Positions 6,901-15,219 of a stretch of 32,396 nucleotides of DNA are shown piece after piece. The position numbers and the translations under genes were made by a program. Position 1 is the stretch's first letter. Each line of letters starts with the position of its first letter. The notes beneath the pieces were generated by a model that worked only from the letters and a program-made list of their open reading frames with translations, made no database searches and was not told the origin of the DNA. The DNA lies in the IMG/VR virus record IMGVR_UViG_3300020463_000004, positions 1-32,396 of that record. One strand, given 5' to 3'. The stretch is from a virus.

Positions 6901-8706
6901 TCACCACAACTGGGTGGCGACCTTGATGTCAACGGACAAGACATTGTCACAACATCAAATGCCAACATAGAACTTGCTCCAAACGGAACAGGTAAGACAG
7001 TTTTAAAAGGAAACACGAATCCAGGAACATTGATATTCAACTGTGAAAACAACTCACACGGACAGACGGTGATAGCACAACCACACAGTGCTTCAGTCAC
7101 TAACACACTGACGTTGCCAGCAGGTGGAGATCAAGAGATTGTTGGAACCACAGCAACACAAACATTTACAAACAAAACTTTGACATCACCAGTGTTGAAC
7201 ACAGGTGTTTCAGGAACAGCAATACTAGACGAAGACAATATGGCCAGCAACAGTGCCACACAACTTGCAACACAGCAATCTATCAAAGCATATGTTGATT
7301 CAGAAGTTTCAGGTTCAGGTGGCGGTGCCGCAAACGCATTCAAAACAATATCAGTATCAGGACAAGATGATGTAGTGGCAGATTCAGCAACAGACACGTT
7401 GACTCTTGTTGCAGGTTCTAATATGACAATCACAACCAGTGCGTCAGGTGACACAATCACATTGGCCGCTTCTGGAGGAGGCAGTGGAATCACAGTACAG
7501 GAAGAGGGTTCATCACTGTCCACAGCAGGAACTACCCTTAACTTTGTTGGTTCAGGCGTCACAGCATCAGGAACAGGTGCCACAAAAACTATCACTATCA
7601 GTGGTGGCGGTGGCGGATCCACAGGTGACCTTGCCATAACAGGTTCAACAATCAGTTCACCTTCAAATGGTGACCTTACTCTTGAAACATCAGGCACAGG
7701 TGGCATAGTGCTCAACCCTGCAGGCACATTTGCAGATTACAGAGAAGATGGGTATATGTCTGCCGCAACCACGGCAACAAGAAATGCAGGTATGACCAGG
7801 ATTGCAGATTACAAAGAGCAAACCAACGGTGAAAGAGCATATAGAAATAATTCAATGTACATAAAACTGACAGGATCAGATTCCAGCAGTTCAAATTGTA
7901 GATGGAGAAACCAATTCAACGCACAGGTTGACCAAAACGGTCTTGACTCAACGAACACAGGAACCAGTCGTGGTATAGGACATTTCTTCAACACAGCCAC
8001 ACTTAACACTTCTAGTCACGGTGTACAAGTTGGAACACACAACGGTATTAGTTTATGGTCAGAGGTTGGTGGATACAGCACTGATCTGCAGAATGGTGAC
8101 ATCACGCAAACAAATCAATTTGGTGGTAGATTTGCCATAGTGCAATCAGCACCATCAGGCAAGACAACAACAGTCACTAACGCCTATGGTATGCACGTTC
8201 GTGGTAGCACTGATGGTAGTGGAACAAAAAATCTTACAAACGAATACCTTTTCTATGCAGATAAAGGTGGCATCACACCAAGTGGTGAAAACTACAACTT
8301 CTATTCAGAAGATGAAAGTGCCAATGAACGGTTTGGTGCAATAAAGAAATTCAATGAAGGTGCATACACGGCATCACATTCAGGCAACGGCACATACACA
8401 GTGGACTTTGACAACGGAAACTTACAGATTGTGACCCTTGGTGCCAACATAACAAGTTTCACGATGAGCAACTTCCCAACCAGCACAACACAGTCAGTTG
8501 GTGTCACTCTCTATCTTGTGCAAGACGGCACAGGTTCAAGAACAATGACATTTTCACCAGGCAGTAGTGAGACATTCAAGTTCGCAAACGGTGCCAATTC
8601 AAGTTCAGTAAGTAGTGCAAATGACATACAGACGGTTTACATATTTTCAAGATACAACGGATCAAGCAACACTTACTATTGGACACTTGGTCCAGTTTAT
8701 AGTTAA
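3919..8706 (+). CDS. Giant repetitive tail fibre, 1595 aa
   Basis: The N-terminus (IQLRRDTAADWTSNNPTLAQ, then GEFGWESDTNRFKIGDG and NWQSLAY) matches the N-terminal domain of the Bordetella phage major tropism determinant (Mtd), which attaches fibres to tails. Residues of about 130-1120 are built from repeated modules: SGVLDTDISSV, ASAKAIKTYVDAQI, DEITEGSSNLYFTNARADAR and PSQQSVKAYVDA, a shaft of short beta segments typical of trimeric fibres. The C-terminal part from about residue 1270 is different, with a last domain (LQIVTLGANITSFTMSNFP...VQDGTGSRTMTF) also seen at the end of the 10379 protein. It is the longest gene of the genome and the likely main host-recognition fibre. Its start overlaps the upstream stop (TAATG). 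Confidence 0.85.
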   Translation: MPTQIQLRRDTAADWTSNNPTLAQGEFGWESDTNRFKIGDGSSNWQSLAYASDGDTAGITFVGDDSSGTTVSQNETFKIAGTQNISAAVSGDTLTLTGPDLSTYLTASSSTTLTNKSIDADNNTISNIEVDNLKSGVLDTDISSVAGTDTTLASAKAIKTYVDAQIQTKDNTDEITEGSSNLYYTDARAQAVSINNLSEDTTPQLGGNLDLNGNDIVTTSNADIELAANGTGKVLVKGNTNPGTIVLNCESNSHGQTIKSQPHSASVTNTLTLPAGGDQEIVGTAATQTFTNKTFDAEGTGNALSNVDVANLKSGVLDTDISSVSGSDDTIASAKAIKTYVDAQIATKDNSDEITEGSTNLYFTNARADARITNALKDEDTMSSDSATHVPSQQSVKAYVDAQDAAIASDTLTLTNKTIDANGTGNSITNLEVADLASGVLDTDISSVSASDNTIASAKAIKTYVDAQIATKDALSELSGDTDDVSEGSSNLYFTNARADARITNALVDEDNMSSNSATQIPSQQSVKAYVDAEVAGVVDSAPSALNTLNELAAALGDDSNFATTTSTSLGNRLRIDVNNQGLTSTQKTNAATNLGLNTVATSGAYSDLSGTPTIPSNNNQLTNGAGFITDSNITVVGDDSSGVTFSTKNNDNLKIAGGTNITTAVSGDTVTITGPDTSGFITASSTTTLTNKTFDVEGTGNSISNIDVADLKSGVLDTDISSVSGSDDTIASAKAIKTYVDAQIATKDNSDEITEGSTNLYFTNARADARITNALKDEDNFASDSATHVPSQQSVKAYVDAQDANIASDTLTFTNKTFDVEATGNSISNIDVADLKSGVLDTDISSVAGTDTTLASAKAIKTYVDAQIATKDNSDEITEGSSNLYFTNTRADARITAALIDEDDMSSNSATRLPSQQSVKAYVDAGDLSLIDEDNFSTDSATRPPSQQSVKAYIATQIATKDNTDEITEGSSNLYYTDARAQAVSINNLSEDSSPQLGGDLDVNGQDIVTTSNANIELAPNGTGKTVLKGNTNPGTLIFNCENNSHGQTVIAQPHSASVTNTLTLPAGGDQEIVGTTATQTFTNKTLTSPVLNTGVSGTAILDEDNMASNSATQLATQQSIKAYVDSEVSGSGGGAANAFKTISVSGQDDVVADSATDTLTLVAGSNMTITTSASGDTITLAASGGGSGITVQEEGSSLSTAGTTLNFVGSGVTASGTGATKTITISGGGGGSTGDLAITGSTISSPSNGDLTLETSGTGGIVLNPAGTFADYREDGYMSAATTATRNAGMTRIADYKEQTNGERAYRNNSMYIKLTGSDSSSSNCRWRNQFNAQVDQNGLDSTNTGTSRGIGHFFNTATLNTSSHGVQVGTHNGISLWSEVGGYSTDLQNGDITQTNQFGGRFAIVQSAPSGKTTTVTNAYGMHVRGSTDGSGTKNLTNEYLFYADKGGITPSGENYNFYSEDESANERFGAIKKFNEGAYTASHSGNGTYTVDFDNGNLQIVTLGANITSFTMSNFPTSTTQSVGVTLYLVQDGTGSRTMTFSPGSSETFKFANGANSSSVSSANDIQTVYIFSRYNGSSNTYYWTLGPVYS
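4318..7280 (+). repeat. In-frame repeat array coding the fibre shaft
   Basis: A unit beginning TCAGGTGT[A/G][C/T]T[A/G]GACAC[A/T]GA recurs at about 4321, 4858, 5229, 6058 and 6428. Blocks encoding ATKDNSDEITEGS and SQQSVKAYVDA recur between and beyond them, some nearly identical at DNA level. The irregular spacing (about 370 to 830 bases) suggests growth by unequal exchange of one or two modules. The repeats keep the reading frame throughout. Confidence 0.85.
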
Positions 8707-8715
8707 GGAGTACGA

Positions 8716-10350
8716 ATGACATTTCCTGGAGTAGGAAGAGCAGTTTTTATAGGCGGCTCACTGGGTGGAGGCACAGGCAGGACTACGGATTGGAGCACAT
8801 ACAACGGCACCAATGACACAGCCTGGCAACAGTGGATCAAGGATGATTCATCAGCATTGGGAACCACATATCAAGCCATAAAAGGATTCAAGAAAGTTGG
8901 TCTGTCCAGTTCAGGCAGTTTCTTTATGGGTGTGGACAACAATGGCACACAGACCATAGCCAAGTTCGTGCCAGACACGGATGATGCCACAGCAGGACAT
9001 TTCACATTGGGTTCATTCCACAACCTTGGCACCAACAAGGTGCAGATGGTCAACAACGGTGCGGAGATGGTGTTGACCAGTAATGTTGACAGCGGAACCA
9101 TAGTGGTTTTCAATCAGGAGTTATCAGATTCAGGCAAGATATCAGGACTGGCCTCAAATCTGCCAAACGACAACTGGGACTGCACGGTTTATGAGACCAC
9201 CGCTTCATCAGGTGGCTCAAGTTCACCAAGCGGCACCTACAATTACACTGAACACTTCTGGCACTCTCACGCAGATATGATTGTTTGGTATATGCACGAC
9301 GCCCCAGATAACGAACTTAAAGGCGCGGCACACGTGTGGCTTAAAGGCAATTATTCATTCAGACACAACACAGCCAACGATAGCAACAGTGGCGGTTCAG
9401 GCCTTGCAGGCTTGCTCACATCGCCCAGCACACAGCCAAACTATGGCGGTGAACACGATTCTGTAGACAGACGTGGTGACACCTATTACAACAGCGGATC
9501 AATGGGTAACAAGGACAATTTTATACCACACATCCACAGGATGAGAAAACACCTGGAACCTGATGACAACATCACAGACTTCAGCGGCTTGATTGGACAG
9601 AGACAGACTGAGAGGCTGTTTATGTCATTGAACATATTTGACAATGATGGCACAACATCAGACAACGTGTTCAAGATGGGTTTGCTTGACCACTACGCCA
9701 ATAACGGTGGTGGTGGATATGGTGGTACAGGCCTATCTTTCACCTTGCACAATGAAAACAGTTATAGATCAAATTCTGATGTCAAATATTACACACCCAC
9801 TGGACGTAGTTCAAACAACACCAACCCAGACAACAATGTCAGTATGGTTAAAAACGACAGTATGGTGCAGGTGTATGGTGATGAGACAGGCACCAACGGC
9901 GGAACACTGTACGTCACAGCAATGAGTGACACCACAGAGACCGCAAGTTCACAATACAATCCTACTGCCCACGACGGTGGCGTGGCAGAGATGTTTAGAT
10001 TTGATGAAGTCACAGCAAACAACACACACAGCACCAATGCCAAGATTGTTTCAAGCACTACCACAAGTGACAGTTCAAACACAGGCTTTGATGCAGAAGA
10101 TGTGTGCATAGGCGACCTACACGGCGATTACTTTGGCGTGGCCTGGAGACAGGGCACAACAGCATACGTCAGTGTTTTTGAATTACAGGAACAGACTTCT
10201 GATATGCCCTTGATAACAAGGGTGGCAGACTCAATCAATTTAGGAACAGTGCCCAACGCAGGCAGGATGGCATTGGCACGATTAGGTAATGGTGTGGCAG
10301 TTTTAACCTGTGGCAACTATTATAGGATTATAAAGACCAACACAGTTTAA
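8716..10350 (+). CDS. Large appendage protein of unknown fold, 544 aa
   Basis: No family is recognised. The sequence is Gly/Asn/Ser/Thr rich and low in charge, with strand-turn patterns throughout (GSSSPSGTYNYTEHFWHSH, NNGGGGYGGTGLSFTLHNEN) and a C-terminus (GVAVLTCGNYYRIIKT) that could close a beta-propeller or jelly-roll domain. It starts 9 bases after the giant fibre with AAGGAG at 8705-8710, so it is read from the same transcript. The position suggests a fibre tip, a carbohydrate-binding decoration or a receptor-binding partner. The cluster HFWHSHADMIVWYMHD has several His, Trp and Asp residues that might bind metal; no known enzyme motif is seen. Confidence 0.7.
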   Translation: MTFPGVGRAVFIGGSLGGGTGRTTDWSTYNGTNDTAWQQWIKDDSSALGTTYQAIKGFKKVGLSSSGSFFMGVDNNGTQTIAKFVPDTDDATAGHFTLGSFHNLGTNKVQMVNNGAEMVLTSNVDSGTIVVFNQELSDSGKISGLASNLPNDNWDCTVYETTASSGGSSSPSGTYNYTEHFWHSHADMIVWYMHDAPDNELKGAAHVWLKGNYSFRHNTANDSNSGGSGLAGLLTSPSTQPNYGGEHDSVDRRGDTYYNSGSMGNKDNFIPHIHRMRKHLEPDDNITDFSGLIGQRQTERLFMSLNIFDNDGTTSDNVFKMGLLDHYANNGGGGYGGTGLSFTLHNENSYRSNSDVKYYTPTGRSSNNTNPDNNVSMVKNDSMVQVYGDETGTNGGTLYVTAMSDTTETASSQYNPTAHDGGVAEMFRFDEVTANNTHSTNAKIVSSTTTSDSSNTGFDAEDVCIGDLHGDYFGVAWRQGTTAYVSVFELQEQTSDMPLITRVADSINLGTVPNAGRMALARLGNGVAVLTCGNYYRIIKTNTV

Positions 10351-10357
10351 GTAAATA
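10350..10357 (+). promoter_or_regulatory. T4-type late promoter motif L4 (AGTAAATA)
   Basis: AGTAAATATAC begins at the last base of the upstream stop codon and ends 21 bases before ATG 10379; AAAAAGGAG lies between. No leader hairpin. Confidence 0.4.
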
Positions 10358-10378
10358 TACAAAAAGGAGACTAACACA

Positions 10379-11290
10379 ATGGCAACTTGGCCCGCAGGAA
10401 CAAAAGCAGGAACAACAAATTTAGACGCAGGTACAGATTCACCTAGACTGGCAAGACCAGACATCAAACAGAATGTTGACAACGTCAATGCGATCATTGA
10501 TATGTTCAACATAGATTCTCCTTCAGCAAACCAGATTTTAAAATACAATTCAGGCAACGCAAGATTTGAATTGGCCTCTGATGCCACAGGCACATCAACA
10601 GGCATAACATTTTCAGGTGATGACTCAGCAGGCATCGCCATAGCAGATGGTGGTGGCCTATACATACGGGGTGGCACGAACATCACGACATCAACTAATT
10701 CAGATGGCACACTGACAATCACAGGTGCCGCAATTCCAACCAACACCAATGCTCTTACAAACGGTGCTGGGTTCATAACAGCATCAAGTTCAGACACACT
10801 GACCAACAAGTCAGGTGCTGTATCAATGTTCACAAACGACGCAGGCTACATCACAAGCAATGGCAACGGTGACCTTACATTCACAGGGTCAACTATAACA
10901 TCACCTTCAAACGCAGACATAACACTGGATCCTGCAGGCACAGGTGACATAAACCTAAACGCAACAGCAAGATTCAATGTTGGCTACAAGGAAGACATCA
11001 ACGCATTGACAAGTTCAACAGGTATAACAGTTGATGCCGCTTTGGCGAGTGTACACACAGTGACACTGGCACACAGCACTACATTCACAATTTCAAACCT
11101 ACCAACAGGTGGTAGCGTCACAATAATCATCACACAGGATGGCACAGGTTCAAGGACAGGTGCTTTCGCTTCTACCAAGTTCGCGGGAGGCACACCAGCA
11201 CTATCAACTGGCGCCAATGACATTGATGTTGTCACGATATTCAATGATGGCACAAACCAAATAGCAACAATAGCCAAAGACTTCGCGTAG
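10379..11290 (+). CDS. Tail fibre protein, 303 aa
   Basis: The N-terminus (MATWPAGTKAGTTNLDAG, then SPRLARPDIKQNVDNVN) is a common start of fibre proteins in marine phages. The middle repeats segments of the giant fibre (GITFSGDDSAGIAIADGG, ALTNGAGFITASSSDTLTNK, GDLTFTGSTITSPSNADITL), and the C-terminal domain (VTLAHSTTFTISNLPTGG...TQDGTGSRTGAF) is paralogous to the end of the giant fibre. It is a second, shorter fibre built from the same parts with a different attachment domain. AAGGAG precedes ATG 10379. Confidence 0.8.
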   Translation: MATWPAGTKAGTTNLDAGTDSPRLARPDIKQNVDNVNAIIDMFNIDSPSANQILKYNSGNARFELASDATGTSTGITFSGDDSAGIAIADGGGLYIRGGTNITTSTNSDGTLTITGAAIPTNTNALTNGAGFITASSSDTLTNKSGAVSMFTNDAGYITSNGNGDLTFTGSTITSPSNADITLDPAGTGDINLNATARFNVGYKEDINALTSSTGITVDAALASVHTVTLAHSTTFTISNLPTGGSVTIIITQDGTGSRTGAFASTKFAGGTPALSTGANDIDVVTIFNDGTNQIATIAKDFA

Positions 11291-11297
11291 GAGAACT

Positions 11298-11858
11298 ATG
11301 CCAATAGGATTCGCCAAAAGCATTTTAACCACAGGCACAACTGGACCAGCCGTCACCATAATTGAAGTTGACTCAGCGAGTACAACTTCCAGTTATAACC
11401 ATCTATTTTCAAGAAGTTATACCACCATACAGGATCCGCTTGGGATAGTGGGCACGGCCACCACAGACAATCAGACCAATTCATTTGGCAAATATCTACC
11501 AATAGCCAATGGCACATACACTGTGGAACTTACGGCCATCAACGGCATACCACAATCAAGTGCTGGTCCAAACTTCACAGCAACTTTCAGCATATCAATT
11601 GGACGTATCAGTTCTTCAAGTGGCGTCCTCACTGGCCACGCAGTATACGGCGTTGGCCCAAATGTGACCAAATCAAACAACGGTGATGAGACAATAGGTG
11701 ATCCTGGCCTGCCTTACAATCTTTCAGGCGTGGATGGCGACACGGTGACTTTTGATTCATCAGGCAACGTAAAAGGAGTGTTCACAAAGTTCGCGGCACC
11801 ATATGGTGGCCACACTGCGGCCATTCCAAGTGTAAGGATACAGTTCACGGCAACTTAA
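11298..11858 (+). CDS. Appendage protein, 186 aa
   Basis: Not recognised as a family. It is small, beta-rich and Ser/Thr/Gly rich (TYTVELTAINGIPQSSAG, TFSISIGRISSSSGVLTGH) and ends with IPSVRIQFTAT, a likely terminal strand. It starts 7 bases after the 10379 fibre with GGAG, so the two are cotranscribed and may assemble together, for example as fibre and cap. No signal peptide or enzymatic motif is visible. Confidence 0.65.
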   Translation: MPIGFAKSILTTGTTGPAVTIIEVDSASTTSSYNHLFSRSYTTIQDPLGIVGTATTDNQTNSFGKYLPIANGTYTVELTAINGIPQSSAGPNFTATFSISIGRISSSSGVLTGHAVYGVGPNVTKSNNGDETIGDPGLPYNLSGVDGDTVTFDSSGNVKGVFTKFAAPYGGHTAAIPSVRIQFTAT

Positions 11859-11859
11859 C

Positions 11860-11867
11860 AATAAATA
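11860..11867 (+). promoter_or_regulatory. T4-type late promoter motif L5 with leader hairpin
   Basis: AATAAATA at 11860-11867, then the perfect 14-base palindrome TTGTTATATAACAA (11871-11884), then AAGGAG and ATG 11899. The expected transcript starts within the palindrome's first half. The organisation copies that of L3 at 3543. Confidence 0.55.
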
Positions 11868-11898
11868 TGTTTGTTATATAACAAAGGAGAAAACAACA

Positions 11899-12381
11899 AT
11901 GACAGCGGCAAGCGATTATTTAGAAAATAAATTATTAGATCACGTCTTGAGACAGACCGCAGGTAATTTCAGTGCACCAGGAACAGTGTATGTTGCCCTA
12001 TTCACAACGGCAAACTCTACACAGGTGACTAATTTAGCGGCGGCTCTTGAGTCAAACACATCAGGTACAGATGCGACAAGCAAATTTGGCTACTACGAAA
12101 TCAACGCAGGTTCATATGCGAGACAGTCAATAGCATTTGGAAACGCAGGTGCGTCAACAGATGGCACAATCAGTTCCAACGCAACAGTTTCATTTCCAGT
12201 GGCGACAGCCAACTATCAGTCAGCAGGATCTACAGGAAACATTGTGACACACATAGCGATTATGGATGCGAGTTCAAGTGGCAACGTGTTGTTCTATGGT
12301 GCTTTGACAACTTCAAAAACTGTATCAAGTGGTGACCAATTCACAATATCATCTGGAAATTTAAGCGTATCTCTTGCGTAA
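11899..12381 (+). CDS. Phage tail fibre-like protein of a widespread small family, 160 aa
   Basis: The whole chain fits a frequent tailed-phage family: an N-terminal helix (ASDYLENKLLDHVLRQT), then APGTVYVALFTT, GSYARQSIAFGNA, a central strand set, THIAIMDASSSGNVLFYGALT, and a final strand-turn-strand (SGDQFTISSGNLSVSLA). Members sit beside fibre genes and are thought to be tail appendage components; the biochemical role is not established. AAGGAG and a late-type motif with palindromic leader precede ATG 11899. Confidence 0.75.
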   Translation: MTAASDYLENKLLDHVLRQTAGNFSAPGTVYVALFTTANSTQVTNLAAALESNTSGTDATSKFGYYEINAGSYARQSIAFGNAGASTDGTISSNATVSFPVATANYQSAGSTGNIVTHIAIMDASSSGNVLFYGALTTSKTVSSGDQFTISSGNLSVSLA

Positions 12382-12383
12382 TC

Positions 12384-12396
12384 AAGGAGGTGATCT
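12384..12396 (+). promoter_or_regulatory. Near full-length anti-Shine-Dalgarno match before a GTG start
   Basis: AAGGAGGTGATCT at 12384-12396 can pair with nearly the entire 3' end of bacterial 16S rRNA (usually GGATCACCTCCTT). It precedes GTG 12400 at normal spacing from the AGGAGG core and fixes that start. Most other late genes have only AAGGAG. Confidence 0.75.
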
Positions 12397-12399
12397 CCC

Positions 12400-14541
12400 G
12401 TGGCTACCAACAGAACAGTACGATATATTAAATTCGCCAGTAGCAATAGTTCTACCCACAATGGTCCAAGTGGTGTCAACAGCGATGGCGATGTAGGTTC
12501 TTACCAAAAACCAACCTTTAGACCCTATGACAGGAGGTCATTGGGCACAGGTGTGGCTTGGAACGTAGGCTCACAGAAAGTCACGCTCACACACGACAAT
12601 CCAACTTCTCAAACACTTTCAATTAGATTAACAAATGACAATGATGGCAAGGCCATAGGTGCACCAGACTACGGAGGTGGCACTCCTGTCAGTATGTTGA
12701 TACCATACAGGGGTGTTCCTACCAGCCGTTGTGCGGCTTATGTGCAGACCATTGTGTACTATGTGCAGACTATGATACCCAGTGGTAGTTGCACATCTTA
12801 TAATATCAATGTAAAGGCAGGACCAGGTAATTGGGATGGTGGACCACCCAGCATCAATCCTGAAGAATTCAATTTCACACAGATCAACAGTTCAGGAAAT
12901 GGTTTCCGTGGCGAGAAGATCATACCAAAAGGCAGGGGCACACTGTATCATTCAGGAAGTGATTTTGACTTTGACGGACATATAAATCCATTCCTAGTAT
13001 CAAACATTGGGGACTTCAATTTTTTCAGTCCGCCAGGTTTTGGTTTCAGTGATTGGATACCAACATTTGACAACAGCACGGCCCTAGTTGGTGATGGTAC
13101 ATCAACGGTAGACATAAAAATAACAGCAAATTTTGGTGGTGGCTCAGGTAGTGTCACTTTCTATGCCAATCCAGAACAGGAATTTGACATTAATCAACCA
13201 ACTACTAGCACGGTTCTACACTATCAAGCATTAGACATCATAATGGATGGCAGTGACAGCGATCACACCATCCCAACAATGACGACAACCAGTACGATGG
13301 CTGTGGTCGCCAACCAAGAATTTTTTTTAGATAACCTAACACTTGCAACAACATCAAGTTTCAGTGAAGACAGCGTCAACAAAAAGATATGTCCGCAGAC
13401 TGATTTAGCAACTACATCAAGTCTGGCAGTGACACCTAGTTTCAAACTTGGTTTCACAAAAACACTAGATGCCACTTCATTGTTCCTGGTATCAACTGCC
13501 AATTTAACATTGTTAGACAATGAAACTTTGACTGCCAGCACCAGCCTGTCAGCCACACCAAGTTTCAAGATTGGCACATTAGAAACACTGACAGCCAGCA
13601 CCAGCACCGCCACAGAGGCTGGTATCAAATTTGATATCACAGGTGATTACATATGGGATTCATTCAATCTAAACACATACTTTGAAGTAGGATACGCCGC
13701 TGACAATTTTGCACTTGAAGAAGGTGAATACACTTGGGACTTCTTGGCCACAACAGCCTGGGATGACTGGCCTGTGTCAACTTGGCTTGGTAATGAACAG
13801 ACCTGGGACAACTGGCCAGATGATGTTTGGGAGACACCGTATGTGTTGAAAACCAATTCTAGTATCACACTTTCACCAACTTTCAAACTTGGTGATGTTG
13901 TCACATACACAGGTGCTTTCACATTAGCAGAAGATGTAGCATTGAATCAACCAGCACAGGCCAGTGTTAGTGCAACAACGACATTTGAAGCGACTGCACA
14001 AGGATTGTTAGAAGCCAGTGCGGCATTGACAGGTGCATTCACACCTACCTTGTCTGTTGGTTTAAAATTTGCACTTGATGACACACCTATTGCCATAACA
14101 GGAGCATTCAACACAATATTGACGGCGAGTGCCATCACAGATACATTCGCTGACATTGATGTTTCTTCATCAATATCAATAACGCCAACTTTCAAACCTG
14201 CTGGATTTAGTGACTTCACAGTCACTACAACTACTGCATTAATTCCTTTGTTCAAACCAGGAGGTTTGGCGGCGTTGACTGCATTTGCCAGCACACTACA
14301 GGTTGGCAGACTGTTTTTCCAAGCAGATCCTTTCAACACAATCAAGGTTGATGCGGAAACAAGGACGATCGTATTGCCTGTGGAAAATAGACAAACATTG
14401 GTAATGGCAGAAAATAGAGTAAATATCGTTAGTGCAGAAACAAGGGCACACCTTGTTCCGCAAGAAACACGGAGTTTAAAATTGAATATACCACCAATGA
14501 CAAACGCATTTTCAACACCAAGAGTTAGGAGCAATCATTAA
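12400..14541 (+). CDS. Large structural appendage protein, 713 aa
   Basis: The GTG start is fixed by the strong Shine-Dalgarno site at 12384. Residues 1-280 form a separate Gly/Asn-rich region. Residues of about 300-420 and 495-640 contain imperfect repeats around S-A/I-T-P-S/T-F-K-L/I-G, followed each time by a Thr/Ser-rich strand. Between them lies a Trp-rich stretch (TWDFLATTAWDDWP, TWDNWPDDVWET, about residues 447-485) with short repeats of its own. The last 70 residues carry tandem ETR/ENR motifs (AETRTIVLPVENRQTLVMAE, then ETRAHLVPQETRSLKL). It ends with TAATG overlapping the 14541 gene. Probably a fibre or baseplate-like decoration; no family is assigned. Confidence 0.75.
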   Translation: MATNRTVRYIKFASSNSSTHNGPSGVNSDGDVGSYQKPTFRPYDRRSLGTGVAWNVGSQKVTLTHDNPTSQTLSIRLTNDNDGKAIGAPDYGGGTPVSMLIPYRGVPTSRCAAYVQTIVYYVQTMIPSGSCTSYNINVKAGPGNWDGGPPSINPEEFNFTQINSSGNGFRGEKIIPKGRGTLYHSGSDFDFDGHINPFLVSNIGDFNFFSPPGFGFSDWIPTFDNSTALVGDGTSTVDIKITANFGGGSGSVTFYANPEQEFDINQPTTSTVLHYQALDIIMDGSDSDHTIPTMTTTSTMAVVANQEFFLDNLTLATTSSFSEDSVNKKICPQTDLATTSSLAVTPSFKLGFTKTLDATSLFLVSTANLTLLDNETLTASTSLSATPSFKIGTLETLTASTSTATEAGIKFDITGDYIWDSFNLNTYFEVGYAADNFALEEGEYTWDFLATTAWDDWPVSTWLGNEQTWDNWPDDVWETPYVLKTNSSITLSPTFKLGDVVTYTGAFTLAEDVALNQPAQASVSATTTFEATAQGLLEASAALTGAFTPTLSVGLKFALDDTPIAITGAFNTILTASAITDTFADIDVSSSISITPTFKPAGFSDFTVTTTTALIPLFKPGGLAALTAFASTLQVGRLFFQADPFNTIKVDAETRTIVLPVENRQTLVMAENRVNIVSAETRAHLVPQETRSLKLNIPPMTNAFSTPRVRSNH

Positions 14542-14891
14542 TGGCAAATTTAACAGGATTCAAAAAAGACAACGATGGTCTTTTCATAACAAAAGATCCA
14601 GAGTCAAACATCCAATATGGTCTTGACTTCACGGATTATCTCACATCAGGAGACAGCATTACTGGTACGCCAACGGTGACAATAACAGCACCAACTGGTG
14701 ACGCAGATCCTTTGGTTCATCCTACCAACGCATCAACGGACATCACAGTCACAGGTGGCAAGTTGGTCAACATAAGATTACAGGGTGGCACCGCTGGCAA
14801 TGTGTATAACATCCGTTGCAAGATTGTCACAAACAATGGTGACACTGACGCAAGACATTTTAGAATAATATGCGAGGATAAAAGTTTATAA
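14541..14891 (+). CDS. Ig-like phage structural protein next to terminase, 116 aa
   Basis: The layout FITKDPESNIQYGLDFTDYL, then a Thr-rich strand region, GGKLVNIRLQGGTAGNVYNI, and a final RHFRIICEDKSL, fits a frequent small family located beside terminase genes. In it, a lone Ig-like beta sandwich ends in the TAG-Y-T/N-I-RCKI strand. Members are thought to be neck or head-surface components, but the role is not settled. It overlaps both neighbours by TAATG-type stop/start pairs, which ties the fibre cluster to the packaging genes. Confidence 0.65.
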   Translation: MANLTGFKKDNDGLFITKDPESNIQYGLDFTDYLTSGDSITGTPTVTITAPTGDADPLVHPTNASTDITVTGGKLVNIRLQGGTAGNVYNIRCKIVTNNGDTDARHFRIICEDKSL

Positions 14892-15199
14892 TGGACGCAC
14901 AGAAGAAATCATACAAATTAGATCACGATTTAATTTTTAAATTGGCGTCAATGCACTGCACCTATGAAGAGATAGCAGACTGCGTTGGCACTTCAGTGAC
15001 CACACTACAGAAGAGATTCAAGAACCTTATAGAGAAGGGCAAGGCTGAAGGTAAGAAAAGTTTGAGAAGAGCACAGTTTGAAAAGGCATTGGCGGGCGAT
15101 GCTCGTATGCTTATGTTTTTGGGAAAAAATTGGCTTGGCCAACAGGATTCACCAACAGACGAAGAGTCAACGGCACCATTACCGTGGGAAGACAAATAG
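14891..15199 (+). CDS. terS: Terminase small subunit-like protein, 102 aa
   Basis: A helix-turn-helix (FKLASMHCTYEEIADCVGTS, then TTLQKRF) occupies residues of about 15-45, followed by a helical segment ending in LRRAQFEKALAGDARMLMFL and GKNWLGQQD. That ending is a hallmark of small DNA-recognition proteins encoded just before the large terminase. It would bind the packaging site and present DNA to the motor. It is short for the family and lacks a clear separate oligomerisation domain. ATG 14891 overlaps the previous stop. Confidence 0.8.
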   Translation: MDAQKKSYKLDHDLIFKLASMHCTYEEIADCVGTSVTTLQKRFKNLIEKGKAEGKKSLRRAQFEKALAGDARMLMFLGKNWLGQQDSPTDEESTAPLPWEDK

Positions 15200-15219
15200 T
15201 CACCATATAATTACAATAT

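Noticed and set aside
4318-7280. CRISPR-like or tandem non-coding repeats
   Set aside because: Repeats are in frame, irregularly spaced and encode fibre shaft modules; no spacers of constant length.
14418-14425. AGTAAATA inside the 12400 gene as a late promoter
   Set aside because: Lies in an ENR/ETR-type coding repeat (Arg-Val-Asn-Ile), 115 bases from the next start and without leader features.
15206-15211. TATAAT before terL as a sigma70 promoter
   Set aside because: No -35-like hexamer at 16-18 bases upstream; AT-rich gap only.
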